Source: RGIG1681 sp045648025 (GTDB taxonomy: Bacteria; Bacillota; Clostridia; Christensenellales; UBA1242). From it: DNA of 32,111 nucleotides. The stretch spans positions 1 through 32,111 of the forward strand of contig JAZRNH010000016.1 of assembly GCA_045648025.1 (NCBI GenBank), written 5' to 3'. The notes under the pieces were generated by a model, which made no database searches, was not told the DNA's origin, and saw nothing but the letters and a program-made list of their open reading frames with translations. This document shows, in pieces, positions 1-7,521 of this stretch. The first letter of the stretch is position 1. Each line of letters opens with the position of its first letter. Both the position numbers and the translations under genes were made by a program.

Positions 1-30
1 AAAAAATTATACAAATTTTTGTATTTATGT

Positions 31-36
31 TATAAT
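31..36 (+). promoter_or_regulatory. -10 box of first operon
   Basis: A perfect TATAAT lies 21 bases before the ATG at 58. A poor -35 candidate (TATACA, 8-13) sits 17 bases upstream. The predicted transcript begins near 43, just before AGGAG at 45-49. The window starts too close to judge anything further upstream. Confidence 0.5.
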
Positions 37-57
37 TGCCATATAGGAGATTATGTT

Positions 58-588
58 ATGAAAGTTTTTATTGCTTGTAGTTCAAGTCCTAATCTTGAAA
101 AATGTTATTATGAAGAAATGCAAAAGGTTTGTGATTTTTTATGTGATAATGATTATGACCTTTGTTTCAGCCCTTATGACAAAGGTATGCTTTCTGTGTG
201 TTATCACACATTTAAAAACAGAAATAGAAAAGTAACCGGTTACACAATTGATGCATACAAAATAAGCCTTGAATCAATGCCAGATGTTGAGTGCAAAATT
301 GAAGATTCAAGCTTTGATAGATTAAAATCATTTTACAACGATTGCGGACTGTTTCTCTTTATGCCTGGCGGCTCAGGAACATTAGGCGAAATGTTTGGTG
401 TTATCGAAGAGGGAAAAAACAATTTGCAAGACAAGAAAATTGTGCTTTATAACTATAAAAACTTTTTTGACGGTTTACTTAAATTTATTGAAACCTGCAA
501 ACAAAATGGATTTGTGTTAGAAGGCGATTTGAAAAACTTGATAATTGTTAATACCTTTGAAGAATTTGAAGCAATTTGCAAAAACTAA
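58..588 (+). CDS. LOG-family (lysine decarboxylase-like fold) protein
   Basis: This 176-residue Rossmann-type protein carries the LOG signature PGGSGTLGE near residues 103-111, the nucleotide-monophosphate binding loop of the family. LOG proteins are phosphoribohydrolases that release a base from a nucleoside 5'-monophosphate; many bacterial members have unknown substrates. I start at ATG 58 because AGGAG (45-49) is well spaced before it; an in-frame ATG at 19 lies upstream of the -10 box and would add an unlikely Cys-rich extension. It leads a run of three genes that also contains a nucleotidase-like HAD protein, which would fit nucleotide clean-up, but that link is inference. The usual second LOG motif (MxxRK) is not obvious, so this is a divergent member. 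Confidence 0.8.
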   Translation: MKVFIACSSSPNLEKCYYEEMQKVCDFLCDNDYDLCFSPYDKGMLSVCYHTFKNRNRKVTGYTIDAYKISLESMPDVECKIEDSSFDRLKSFYNDCGLFLFMPGGSGTLGEMFGVIEEGKNNLQDKKIVLYNYKNFFDGLLKFIETCKQNGFVLEGDLKNLIIVNTFEEFEAICKN

Positions 589-621
589 TAATTATGCAAG
601 TTTTAATGATATGGTGAAATT

Positions 622-1197
622 ATGAAAATTGGATTTGATTTTGATGGGGTTGTTTTTGACTCTGAAAGAAATTTAAAATTTTATGCAGATTTTTGGTCAT
701 ATTTTCATTTGGGCAAGAATCGTTTGAAAGAAGATGAAGCTTCACAAGAAATGTGCTTTGATTGGACCACCAGCGAAAGAAATGAATTTTTTGCGAAGTA
801 TTATGATGACATCACCAGAAAAAGCGAAATTATGGTTGGTGCAAAAGAAATTTTGACAAGGCTCAAAGAAGAAGGGCATCAAATATATTTAATCACTTTA
901 AGAGGTTATTATAGAAAGGAAGAAATCACAGAAGCTGAAAACAAACTTAAAGATTTAAATGTTGAGTTTGATGAAATTTGTTGGGCGGTTAAAGACAAGG
1001 TTGGCAAGTGTGAAGAGCTTGGTCTTCAAGTTATGGTTGATGACAATCCAAACAATATTGATCAGTTTAAAAATTCGAATATAAAGGTTTTATATTTCAA
1101 AGAAGAGCCAATTCGTGAAGTTGACCTTGACAATGTTTCAAAAGTTGACAGCTGGATGGACATTTATCGCGAAGTAAAAAATTTAAGTGGCAAATAA
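622..1197 (+). CDS. HAD-superfamily phosphatase, 5'(3')-deoxyribonucleotidase (NT5C) type
   Basis: A 191-residue HAD hydrolase. Motif I is DFDGVVFD (nucleophile D6, acid/base D8), motif II is the Thr of YLITLRG, and motif IV is VDDNPNN (D140/D141, Mg binding). The order and the DDNP form resemble the NT5C/YqfW group of small nucleotide phosphatases, which dephosphorylate (deoxy)nucleoside monophosphates in the cytoplasm. The cap between motifs I and II is helical and aromatic-rich. It follows the LOG gene by 33 bases. No strong AGGAG precedes the ATG; GGTGA at 613-617 may serve, and an extended -10-like TGATATGGT ends six bases before the ATG, so an internal start is possible. The substrate cannot be told from sequence. 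Confidence 0.8.
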   Translation: MKIGFDFDGVVFDSERNLKFYADFWSYFHLGKNRLKEDEASQEMCFDWTTSERNEFFAKYYDDITRKSEIMVGAKEILTRLKEEGHQIYLITLRGYYRKEEITEAENKLKDLNVEFDEICWAVKDKVGKCEELGLQVMVDDNPNNIDQFKNSNIKVLYFKEEPIREVDLDNVSKVDSWMDIYREVKNLSGK

Positions 1198-1218
1198 TAT
1201 TTGCAAAAGGTGACGATT

Positions 1219-1539
1219 ATGGAAAATTTATATAAGGTTGAAACATATCTTCCAAAAGAGGCATTAGATGGAATCAGATCGGCTCTTTATAATCTTGGTC
1301 TTGGCAAAATTGGAAACTATGACTGTTGTTTGACTTGGTATGAAGTTAATTCTTCTTGGAGACCAATTGACGGTGCAAAACCATATCTTGGAACCGTTGG
1401 CGAAATTGAATTTGCTCCAGAATATAAACTTGAATTTCAATGCAAAGAAAGTGATTTGACTGCCGCAGTTTCTGCAATAAAATCAAATCATCCATACGAA
1501 GAAGTTTGTATTAATATTCTTCCGCTTTATCAAATTTAA
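1219..1539 (+). CDS. Stand-alone YqfO/NIF3-insert (CutA/PII-like) domain protein
   Basis: A 106-residue protein matching the domain inserted in the middle of Bacillus YqfO (NIF3 family) and also found alone in other bacteria. Visible family marks are GKIGNYDCC, a Trp/Arg segment ending in IDGAKPYLGTVG, two Glu-rich strands, and HPYEE near the C terminus. The fold is a ferredoxin-like CutA/PII-type trimer in known relatives; its cellular role is unsettled. I use ATG 1219, preceded by AAGGTGA (1207-1213); a TTG at 1201 would add six residues. It is the last gene before the terminator at 1571-1600 and starts only 21 bases after the HAD gene, so it is probably cotranscribed. Confidence 0.8.
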   Translation: MENLYKVETYLPKEALDGIRSALYNLGLGKIGNYDCCLTWYEVNSSWRPIDGAKPYLGTVGEIEFAPEYKLEFQCKESDLTAAVSAIKSNHPYEEVCINILPLYQI

Positions 1540-1570
1540 AAAGAGGGAAAATAGAATTATAAATAAATAA

Positions 1571-1600
1571 AAAACCAAGCAGTTTTGCTTGGTTTTTGTT
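1571..1600. terminator. Bidirectional intrinsic terminator
   Basis: A ten-base-pair stem AAAACCAAGC / GCTTGGTTTT around the loop AGTTTT, with a T-run on the plus strand and an A-run before it that becomes a T-run on the minus strand. It lies between the converging LOG operon and RNase R gene. Confidence 0.9.
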
Positions 1601-1603
1601 TTA

Positions 1604-4105
1604 TTATCTTTGATATCCATCAGAATCATTTTCTTGTGAGTGGTGTTGTTTGTTTTGTTTGATTCTTGCACCTCTTTGGTCTTTTGCTCTGCTGTGAGCA
1701 TAGCCAGGGTGTTTCATTTGTGAGCGAACAAATCTTCCGTTTCCACTTCTTGACTCTGCGGTTCTAACAAGTTCTTTGTTGGTTTTTCCAACAACAATCA
1801 TTGTTTTTCTGTCAGCTTTTTCAATGATAAAGTCAATTGGTTTGCAAAGGGTTACAACAATGTTGCCCCTGCCGTCATAAACGGCACAACCTTGCTCTGA
1901 AAGTGAACAGTCAATTGCTGGTCTTCCAAGAATTTGTGAAAGTGGAATTTCGGCGGAAATTCCTTTTTCTTCGTTTTTAACAATAACAACAATATCGTCT
2001 TCGTATCCCTCTTCTGCGGCTGTATATCTGATTTTTGAAATTCTGCCGCTCATTGTTTCGCCGATATGTTTTTCACAATACATAACAGAGCTAATATCAT
2101 CAAAATCTTTTTCGGCTTGGTCAATATCAAGTTGTCTTCTGTTTGCAGTTTCAACAACTTCTTGAACCTTGCCCACAGAAAGTGGTTTTGTTCCGTGCAT
2201 ATTTGCCAAAATGTTATATTGAGTAACATAGTCAGGAAGTCTTCTTATTGGAGAAGTTGTGTGGCTGTAATGTGGTGATTGAAGTGCATAGTGAGAAATT
2301 CTTTCACCGGCCCAGTCTTCTGGAGCATCATTCTTTTTGTTGCTGTAAAGGTGTTCGCTATAAACTGCTCTTGACTGCATTTTGATAAGAAATTTATTAA
2401 TAACTTCTTCGTTTGCGGTGTCGCGAATTAAGTCAATCAAAGTTCTGGTGCCTTGTGCAGAAAGGTCGCCATCAAATTCGATTCCTAAAATATTGAAGAA
2501 TTCATTTGCTCTTTCAAGTTTTCTTGGGTTTGGTTCATCATGAACTCTAAACACATTGTCCAAACTTTTATCTCTTGCAAATTTTGCAGTAGCTTCGTTT
2601 GCAGTAACCATAAATGCTTCAATAACTTCGTGATAAAATAAGTGAGGAATTGTTTTAATGTCAACAACATCTTGAAGGTCTTCATCAAACATAATTTCTC
2701 TTTCTTTGTTTGCAACAAACCTAATCATTTTTCTTTGTTCAAAGCCAACTTTTATTGCTTGACCAGCATAATAGTTCATCAAAACTTGTTCTTCTGGAAG
2801 AAGTGGTTCGCCAGTCATTGCCTTATATTGCAACCACTCTTTTGAACCTTCGCCATCAAGGTAGTCAACAATTTGTTGAGCTTCTTCATAGCTATATTTT
2901 TTGCGGCTTTTAATAACTGCATCATAAATGTCGCTGCTTTTTACCTTTCCGGTGCTTTTGTCAATAACTGTTTTAACAACAAAAGCAAGTCTGTCTTCAT
3001 CTGGGTTAAGTGAGCAAATGCCAGTTGAAAGTTTTGTTGGAAGAATGTTATATGCTTTGTTTGGTGCATAAATTGTGAATGCTCCAGCAAGATATCTCTT
3101 TCCGATTTCGCTGTTTAAGTCAACATATTTTGTAACATTTGCAACGGCGGTATAACACACAATGTCGCCATTTTCATTAAAAGTTGAATAAATTGCATCG
3201 TCCATATCTTTGCAAGTTGCAGGGTCAACGGTTGCAAAAGGAATATGTCTAAGGTCAACAGTGTGACCTCTTTGCGAAGTTTTTGCTTCTGCTTCAGAAA
3301 TTAAAGAGAGTGATTCAATATCAACAGAAGTTGGAATCCTGTCAATTTCTGCTTGAAGTTTTGGGTCGTCCCAACTCATAATTGCACCATAACTTTCAGC
3401 AATGGCATCATATTCATGAATAGGGTTTCCTGCATCACCTTTAACCGCAACAACTATTCCACCAAGAAGTGGGGCAGAAATGTTTTGAAGGTCTAAAATG
3501 CAGAGTTTATCTTGAAAAGCAGCAGCTTCTTCTTTGTTGTTTAAAATAGGAATCTGCCTAACTGGAATACTTTTTTTGTTTGGAATAAACACAAGTTCGT
3601 CGTGGCTAATTTTAACAACTCTTCCAAGAAGAAGATTTTCGCTGTTTGCAATAATATTTGATTTGATTTCTGGTTTTGAAGTTTTTGTTTGTTTTTGTGG
3701 AAATTCAGTTTTTTGGCTTTTGCCAATAATAATTGCAGTTCTGTGACCGCCGTTATGCTCAACCACAATGTCTAAAAGATCGCCAACCTTATAACCTGCT
3801 GCAATTCGTTTGTCTATCTTCATTTTCTTATTTGAGTTTGGAGTGACAACATAAAACTCATCTCCTTCTTTTTGAAGAAGTCCAAGGTCTAAGATGTTTG
3901 GGTTGATTGAAACCAACTCTTTTTCCATTTTAAGTTTATCAAGAGCGATAAGCCCTTCAAGAGCTTTTGAAAATTTTTCTTTTGAAGAAACTTTTCCTTT
4001 CATCAAAAGTTTTTTCCTTATGATATTTCTGTGAACAGCAGGATTTTCCACAACAAATTTATAAATTGCTGTCATAATCTGCATCATTTCATTATCATAT
4101 GCCAT
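1604..4105 (-). CDS. rnr: Ribonuclease R (RNB/S1 exoribonuclease)
   Basis: An 833-residue RNase R-type 3'-5' exoribonuclease that degrades structured RNA. Domains in order: winged-helix N terminus (about 5-70), cold-shock/OB domains (about 75-250), RNB catalytic domain with the metal-binding run VDPATCKDMDDA near 291-302 and the signature HTTSPIRRLPDY near 612-623, then an S1 domain from about 678 (GETMSGRISKI), and a basic, Arg/Gly/His-rich tail of about 55 residues typical of RNase R rather than RNase II. The start is the ATG at 4105, after AAGGGGAGA on the minus strand; an upstream in-frame ATG at 4144 lies inside the predicted promoter. The signature carries Leu where YPD is usual. It appears monocistronic, with its own promoter and terminators on both sides. 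Confidence 0.95.
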   Translation of the reverse strand: MAYDNEMMQIMTAIYKFVVENPAVHRNIIRKKLLMKGKVSSKEKFSKALEGLIALDKLKMEKELVSINPNILDLGLLQKEGDEFYVVTPNSNKKMKIDKRIAAGYKVGDLLDIVVEHNGGHRTAIIIGKSQKTEFPQKQTKTSKPEIKSNIIANSENLLLGRVVKISHDELVFIPNKKSIPVRQIPILNNKEEAAAFQDKLCILDLQNISAPLLGGIVVAVKGDAGNPIHEYDAIAESYGAIMSWDDPKLQAEIDRIPTSVDIESLSLISEAEAKTSQRGHTVDLRHIPFATVDPATCKDMDDAIYSTFNENGDIVCYTAVANVTKYVDLNSEIGKRYLAGAFTIYAPNKAYNILPTKLSTGICSLNPDEDRLAFVVKTVIDKSTGKVKSSDIYDAVIKSRKKYSYEEAQQIVDYLDGEGSKEWLQYKAMTGEPLLPEEQVLMNYYAGQAIKVGFEQRKMIRFVANKEREIMFDEDLQDVVDIKTIPHLFYHEVIEAFMVTANEATAKFARDKSLDNVFRVHDEPNPRKLERANEFFNILGIEFDGDLSAQGTRTLIDLIRDTANEEVINKFLIKMQSRAVYSEHLYSNKKNDAPEDWAGERISHYALQSPHYSHTTSPIRRLPDYVTQYNILANMHGTKPLSVGKVQEVVETANRRQLDIDQAEKDFDDISSVMYCEKHIGETMSGRISKIRYTAAEEGYEDDIVVIVKNEEKGISAEIPLSQILGRPAIDCSLSEQGCAVYDGRGNIVVTLCKPIDFIIEKADRKTMIVVGKTNKELVRTAESRSGNGRFVRSQMKHPGYAHSRAKDQRGARIKQNKQHHSQENDSDGYQR

Positions 4106-4134
4106 ATAAAAAAATCTCCCCTTAATGTAGACTA

Positions 4135-4163
4135 ATCGTAACACATAAATAATAATTATTCAA
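4135..4163 (-). promoter_or_regulatory. Promoter of RNase R gene
   Basis: Read on the minus strand: TTGAAT (4163-4158), 17-base spacer, then TACGAT (4140-4135) preceded by TGT, an extended -10. The transcript would start near 4128, with AAGGGGAGA in its leader. Confidence 0.6.
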
Positions 4164-4194
4164 TAGAGATTTTAAAATTTAATAAATAAAATAA

Positions 4195-4221
4195 AAGAAC
4201 CAAGCATTTTGCTTGGTTCTT
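4195..4221 (-). terminator. Intrinsic terminator of DUF11 gene
   Basis: Stem AAGAACCAAGC (4195-4205) / GCTTGGTTCTT (4211-4221), loop ATTTT, followed on the minus strand by CTTTTATTTTATTT. The stem core repeats that of the terminator at 1571-1600. Confidence 0.85.
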
Positions 4222-4224
4222 ATT

Positions 4225-5088
4225 TTAAAGGTCAATTTGGCCAGTGATAACAACAGTTGTTAAACCAACTGCACCATCGCTGTATGCAGGAACGGTGATT
4301 TCAACTGCTGGATTGGTTGGAAGTGTTAAGGTGTTTGTTGTTGGATCAATTTCATAATCATCAGCAGCAAATGTTGTTGTTTCTCCGTTTGTTGTTGATG
4401 TTATTGAACTAACTGTGAATCCTTCAGGCAAAACATCTGTTAAAACAACGGCGGTTGCAGGAAGGTTTCCTGAGTTTTCTAATTCAATTGTATATGAGAA
4501 AGGAACACCCTCAGCAATGTTTTCTTCGCTGACAGATTTTGTGATGGTAACACTTGCATACTCTTCACGGGTTACCGTTGCGGTTGGGTTTGGATCAACC
4601 GTTAAAATTGGACCGCTTGTGCTTCCTTGATTTGCAGATATGGTTGCTTCATTAACAATTTCTGAAATGTCAGAAGAAAGCCCAGAACCAACTCTTGCTA
4701 AAAAGTTAATTGTTGCAATATCGCCTGGTGTAAAAGCAGATGGAACAACAAATGTTAACGGATCAATAGAGGTTGGAATAATCGGAGTGATAACACCATT
4801 AAGTGACAAATATGCAGAGCCATCAATAAAAGTAAGTGGTGTATCCGCTCCGCCCAAGTTGTCGGTGATGGTTAAATTAAAAAGAGAGTCTGTTCCGTTG
4901 TTGGTTGCAGTGATATAATATGATAAGATCTCTCCAGGTCTAAAATTTGGATTTTGAACAGACTTTGTTCCTGTCATAGCAAATTGTTCTAAAAGATTAG
5001 CAACAGCAATGTTGCTGACTGCTGTGTCAGAACCAGTTCTGCCATATCCATAAGTGGCGGTTGCCGAATTGTTAATTTGTGTTGGCAT
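4225..5088 (-). CDS. DUF11 repeat protein without signal peptide
   Basis: A 287-residue protein made of two DUF11-type beta-sandwich repeats. The first spans about 38-170 (GEILSYYITATNNGTDSLFNLTITDNLG), the second about 175-285 (SVTITKSVSEENIAEGVPF and TVVLTDVLPEGF-like strands). The N terminus (MPTQINNSATATYGYG) resembles a group of small Clostridia DUF11 proteins. It has almost no Cys or His and is rich in Thr, Asn and Ile. No signal peptide, membrane segment, sortase motif or choice-of-anchor domain is visible, which is odd for a family normally found outside the cell. AAGGAGA precedes the ATG. It is probably monocistronic, with a perfect palindrome in its leader (5115-5126). Function unknown; a structural coat or surface role is a guess. 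Confidence 0.8.
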   Translation of the reverse strand: MPTQINNSATATYGYGRTGSDTAVSNIAVANLLEQFAMTGTKSVQNPNFRPGEILSYYITATNNGTDSLFNLTITDNLGGADTPLTFIDGSAYLSLNGVITPIIPTSIDPLTFVVPSAFTPGDIATINFLARVGSGLSSDISEIVNEATISANQGSTSGPILTVDPNPTATVTREEYASVTITKSVSEENIAEGVPFSYTIELENSGNLPATAVVLTDVLPEGFTVSSITSTTNGETTTFAADDYEIDPTTNTLTLPTNPAVEITVPAYSDGAVGLTTVVITGQIDL

Positions 5089-5114
5089 TTAATTTTTTCT
5101 CCTTAAAAATATTC

Positions 5115-5126
5115 GGTGTTAACACC
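5115..5126. promoter_or_regulatory. Perfect palindrome in the DUF11 leader
   Basis: GGTGTTAACACC is a perfect 12-base palindrome just downstream, on the minus strand, of an AT-rich -10-like run (TATATT) and about 15 bases before the AAGGAG of the DUF11 gene. It could be a repressor operator near the transcription start. Confidence 0.4.
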
Positions 5127-5189
5127 AATAATATATTATTCATCAAACACACAAATCGTTACAAAATTTATTGTTATTGCAATTGATTA

Positions 5190-5219
5190 TTGACGAAAGC
5201 TGTGGTTGTGTTGTATATT
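5190..5219 (+). promoter_or_regulatory. Promoter of the 160-residue orphan gene
   Basis: TTGACG (5190-5195), 18-base spacer, TATATT (5214-5219). The predicted start is near 5226 and TAAGGAAA precedes the ATG at 5248. Confidence 0.55.
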
Positions 5220-5247
5220 TTAAACACTAAATATTAAGGAAATAAAA

Positions 5248-5730
5248 ATGATTAAAAAAACAAGAGATTATGTTTCACCTGGAATAAGAAAACAAATGCT
5301 TTATTATCCAGAGATTGGTGTGTGTGTTGTTTTTAGAGATAACATTATTCACGGTTGGAGTTGCACAAAACTTGCTGATTCTGATTATGCAGCACAAAGA
5401 ATTGATAGCCTTTTTGATAGCGGCAAATATTCTGACTTTGAAAGAGACTATTTGATTATTAATGATAAAGGTGAAATTTTGATGCAAAATATTGATTGTG
5501 AAGTTTCTTTAGATGCAAATGGATATATTCACATTGATAATTCAAAATATATAATAAAGCCAGTTTTAGATACAACAATTCCACAATATGTTGGTGGAAG
5601 AAATTTAACAGAAATCAATTCAAGAGTCAGACAATTAATAGCTATGGATTTAATGAAAAAACCAAAAAGTTTTGGAAAAAACGGCTTTAAAATAGGACCA
5701 ATTTATGAATCTTCACAAATGGAAGGTTAA
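5248..5730 (+). CDS. Hypothetical protein, 160 residues
   Basis: I do not recognise this protein. It is a soluble mixed alpha/beta protein with no signal peptide or membrane segment. Visible features are a basic N terminus (MIKKTRDYVSPGIRKQ), a central acidic part with alternating hydrophobic residues that suggests strands (DYLIINDKGEILMQNIDCEV), and a basic C-terminal third (MKKPKSFGKNGFKIGP). No catalytic pattern stands out. It has its own promoter, the ribosome site AAGGAA and a terminator directly after the stop, so it is a single-gene unit. The codon use matches its neighbours, which supports a real gene. Confidence 0.7.
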   Translation: MIKKTRDYVSPGIRKQMLYYPEIGVCVVFRDNIIHGWSCTKLADSDYAAQRIDSLFDSGKYSDFERDYLIINDKGEILMQNIDCEVSLDANGYIHIDNSKYIIKPVLDTTIPQYVGGRNLTEINSRVRQLIAMDLMKKPKSFGKNGFKIGPIYESSQMEG

Positions 5731-5758
5731 AACAGTCAAAAATTTTGACTGTTTTTTT
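5731..5758 (+). terminator. Intrinsic terminator after orphan gene
   Basis: Stem AACAGTCA (5731-5738) / TGACTGTT (5746-5753) with an AT-rich inner part, followed by a seven-base T-run. The stop codon abuts the stem. Confidence 0.9.
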
Positions 5759-5762
5759 ATTG

Positions 5763-5791
5763 TTGAAAACAGCTTGAAAATATGGTATAAT
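5763..5791 (+). promoter_or_regulatory. Strong promoter of the 506-residue orphan gene
   Basis: TTGAAA (5763-5768), exactly 17 bases, TATAAT (5786-5791) preceded by TGG, an extended -10. The leader holds AAGGGGG, seven bases before ATG 5824. Confidence 0.8.
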
Positions 5792-5823
5792 AAAGATAGT
5801 GTTAAAAATAGCAAGGGGGAGTT

Positions 5824-7344
5824 ATGAACATTAAAGCTATTTTAAAAAATCCAGACTTTGCAGCATTGATGACGGCTGTTTCAAATATGAATATATCTGT
5901 TATCAAGCCACACACCGAAGATAATTGGTATGGTGCGGCGGTAACAAAAACCAGATTTGATTTTAGTGATATTTTGCAAAATGACAAAATTTATGACAAC
6001 TGTTTTGCGGCTTTCAAAGTGGCAGCAGCTGAGCTTGATAAGTTGTATTTTAGTGAAGGTGCGGCTTATCCAACCAAAGAAGAATTTGTGGTTGCTCTTT
6101 TTGATGAACTAAAAAATTACACAACTCAAACAGCAGTTTTAAAATCTGATAATCAAAACAAGCCAAGAACATTTTCTGCCGCTGAAACAAGTTATTATGA
6201 AGCGAAACGACTTGAATATATCAGGGCAATTTTAACTCAGTCACATGGCTCAGTAAACCGTCTTGCGGCTGTTAAAATTTTGGAAACTGCAACCGTAAAC
6301 GAACTTGCAATTTTTATAGATTCGGTTGAAGCAGAAATTGATAATATGATTGCAGAAAACAAAAAGAATCCAACTATGAATTTGCCAGACAGAGAGTGGC
6401 TCATTTATGAATATTTGTTTTCATATCTTCCAGATTCATTTAGAGAAGGTGATAATCTCACCACCAAAAAAATCAATATCAACACTGAAAGGTTTAGTGG
6501 AAAAGATGCAAAATATAAAGATATTCCAAACTATTTAAAAGTGTTGGCATTTTTAGAAAATCAAATTCTTTGTGATGGCTATGGTTTAACTGCAAACAAT
6601 ATTGCTTTTGACGGATTTAGATTTTTTGACACAAAGAGCGGAAAAACCGTTGTTCCAAATTCAAAAGAATTGCACAAACAAAGTATGCAAACAGCGGCAA
6701 GATATAGCCAAACAAACCTTGTGCTTAATGAAGATTTTGCAGAAGCTCTTTTGAACCTTCCAAAAAAACATTCTTTGGTTAGGGGAAACAACTATGCCTT
6801 TTCAAAAGAAGTTGTTGATGGTGAAACCATTGAAGTTACCAGAAAGTTATACAGATGCAAAGTTTTTCAAAATGACAAAATTAACAATATAAACTTTTAC
6901 ACACACATTTCACTTGGTTATTTTGTGAAAGTTAAAGAATATAACAGAGCCAACGACACATATTCATTTATTCTTTATTATTTCTGTGATGACGGCGGTG
7001 AAAAAGGAATTCAGCTTTTTAGAATCGACAAAGTTGCAGACACTTTTAAAGGTGCGGCGGCAAGTCACAATTTAAGAGGAAAAGAAAAAATTGAAACAGT
7101 GCTTCACACTCACAGATATAATTTAATTGATGCAGTGCTTAAAAACTATACAAAAGATGAAAGTCTTGGAAAGATGGATTTAGACCATATTTTTCCAACT
7201 GCTGACGGTCTTGATATTGAAATGGTTGAAGAGTTGTTTGACTATTTTTGTGGAATTCACGGTCAATATTTAAAACATATAAACGACCAAAAATTTACAA
7301 ACCTTCAACAAAAATATCTTCCGCTTGGAATGGGTGATGAATAA
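5824..7344 (+). CDS. Hypothetical protein, 506 residues, with a C-terminal LDHIFP motif
   Basis: I do not recognise this protein. It is soluble and appears alpha-helical in its first 240 residues, with mixed strands at about 340-420 (KLYRCKVFQ, VKVKEYNRANDTYSFILYYFCDD). The last 70 residues hold HTHRYNLIDAV, then MDLDHIFPTADG (D454, H455), then a helical end with HGQYLKHINDQKF. The LDHIFP run resembles the first strand of HNH/DUF1524-type nucleases, but I cannot place the partner Asn/His with confidence, so nuclease activity is only a possibility. Strong ribosome site AAGGGGG. It is a single-gene unit between its own promoter and terminator. No signal peptide or membrane segment. Confidence 0.75.
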   Translation: MNIKAILKNPDFAALMTAVSNMNISVIKPHTEDNWYGAAVTKTRFDFSDILQNDKIYDNCFAAFKVAAAELDKLYFSEGAAYPTKEEFVVALFDELKNYTTQTAVLKSDNQNKPRTFSAAETSYYEAKRLEYIRAILTQSHGSVNRLAAVKILETATVNELAIFIDSVEAEIDNMIAENKKNPTMNLPDREWLIYEYLFSYLPDSFREGDNLTTKKININTERFSGKDAKYKDIPNYLKVLAFLENQILCDGYGLTANNIAFDGFRFFDTKSGKTVVPNSKELHKQSMQTAARYSQTNLVLNEDFAEALLNLPKKHSLVRGNNYAFSKEVVDGETIEVTRKLYRCKVFQNDKINNINFYTHISLGYFVKVKEYNRANDTYSFILYYFCDDGGEKGIQLFRIDKVADTFKGAAASHNLRGKEKIETVLHTHRYNLIDAVLKNYTKDESLGKMDLDHIFPTADGLDIEMVEELFDYFCGIHGQYLKHINDQKFTNLQQKYLPLGMGDE

Positions 7345-7350
7345 AAAAAC

Positions 7351-7384
7351 AAAAACAAGTCACAGGTTGACTTGTTTTTTTATT
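7351..7384 (+). terminator. Intrinsic terminator after 506-residue orphan
   Basis: Stem AAAAACAAGTCA (7351-7362) / TGACTTGTTTTT (7368-7379), loop CAGGT, then more T residues. Confidence 0.9.
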
Positions 7385-7410
7385 TACAATTAATGAAAAT
7401 TTGATATAAT
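7383..7410 (+). promoter_or_regulatory. Upstream promoter P1 of fprA region
   Basis: TTTACA (7383-7388), 16 bases, TATAAT (7405-7410) with TGA before it. The predicted start falls on or next to the ATG of a nine-codon reading frame at 7417. The -35 overlaps the tail of the preceding terminator. Confidence 0.6.
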
Positions 7411-7416
7411 AAAATT

Positions 7417-7446
7417 ATGGAAATTTTACATAACAATAAAGAATAA
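7417..7446 (+). CDS. Possible nine-residue leaderless leader peptide
   Basis: ATG to TAA encodes MEILHNNKE. The ATG lies six bases after a consensus TATAAT, with no ribosome site, so it would be the first codon of the P1 transcript. Its stop overlaps the start of the inverted repeat at 7445-7466. This is a positional argument only; nine open codons occur easily by chance. Confidence 0.2.
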   Translation: MEILHNNKE

Positions 7447-7466
7447 CAACTCATAGTGAGGTTGTT
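7445..7466. promoter_or_regulatory. Inverted repeat overlapping the fprA P2 promoter
   Basis: AACAAC-TCA, three-base centre, TGA-G-GTTGTT: a nine-pair stem with one unpaired G. The right arm supplies most of the -35 of the P2 promoter (7462-7467). It could be an operator controlling P2 or a hairpin in the P1 transcript. Confidence 0.45.
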
Positions 7467-7489
7467 GCTAAATTGTAAAGTGTTATAAT
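7462..7489 (+). promoter_or_regulatory. Proximal promoter P2 of fprA
   Basis: TTGTTG (7462-7467), 16 bases, TATAAT (7484-7489) with TGT before it. The predicted start is near 7496, with AAGGAG at 7506-7511 before ATG 7522. Confidence 0.6.
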
Positions 7490-7521
7490 ATAAATAGCGA
7501 AATTGAAGGAGAAAAAGTTTA

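Noticed and set aside
4415..4918. Open plus-strand frames opposite the DUF11 gene (71 and 92 codons)
   Set aside because: They lie antisense to a clear family member, lack ribosome sites and promoters, and their composition is the mirror of the real gene.
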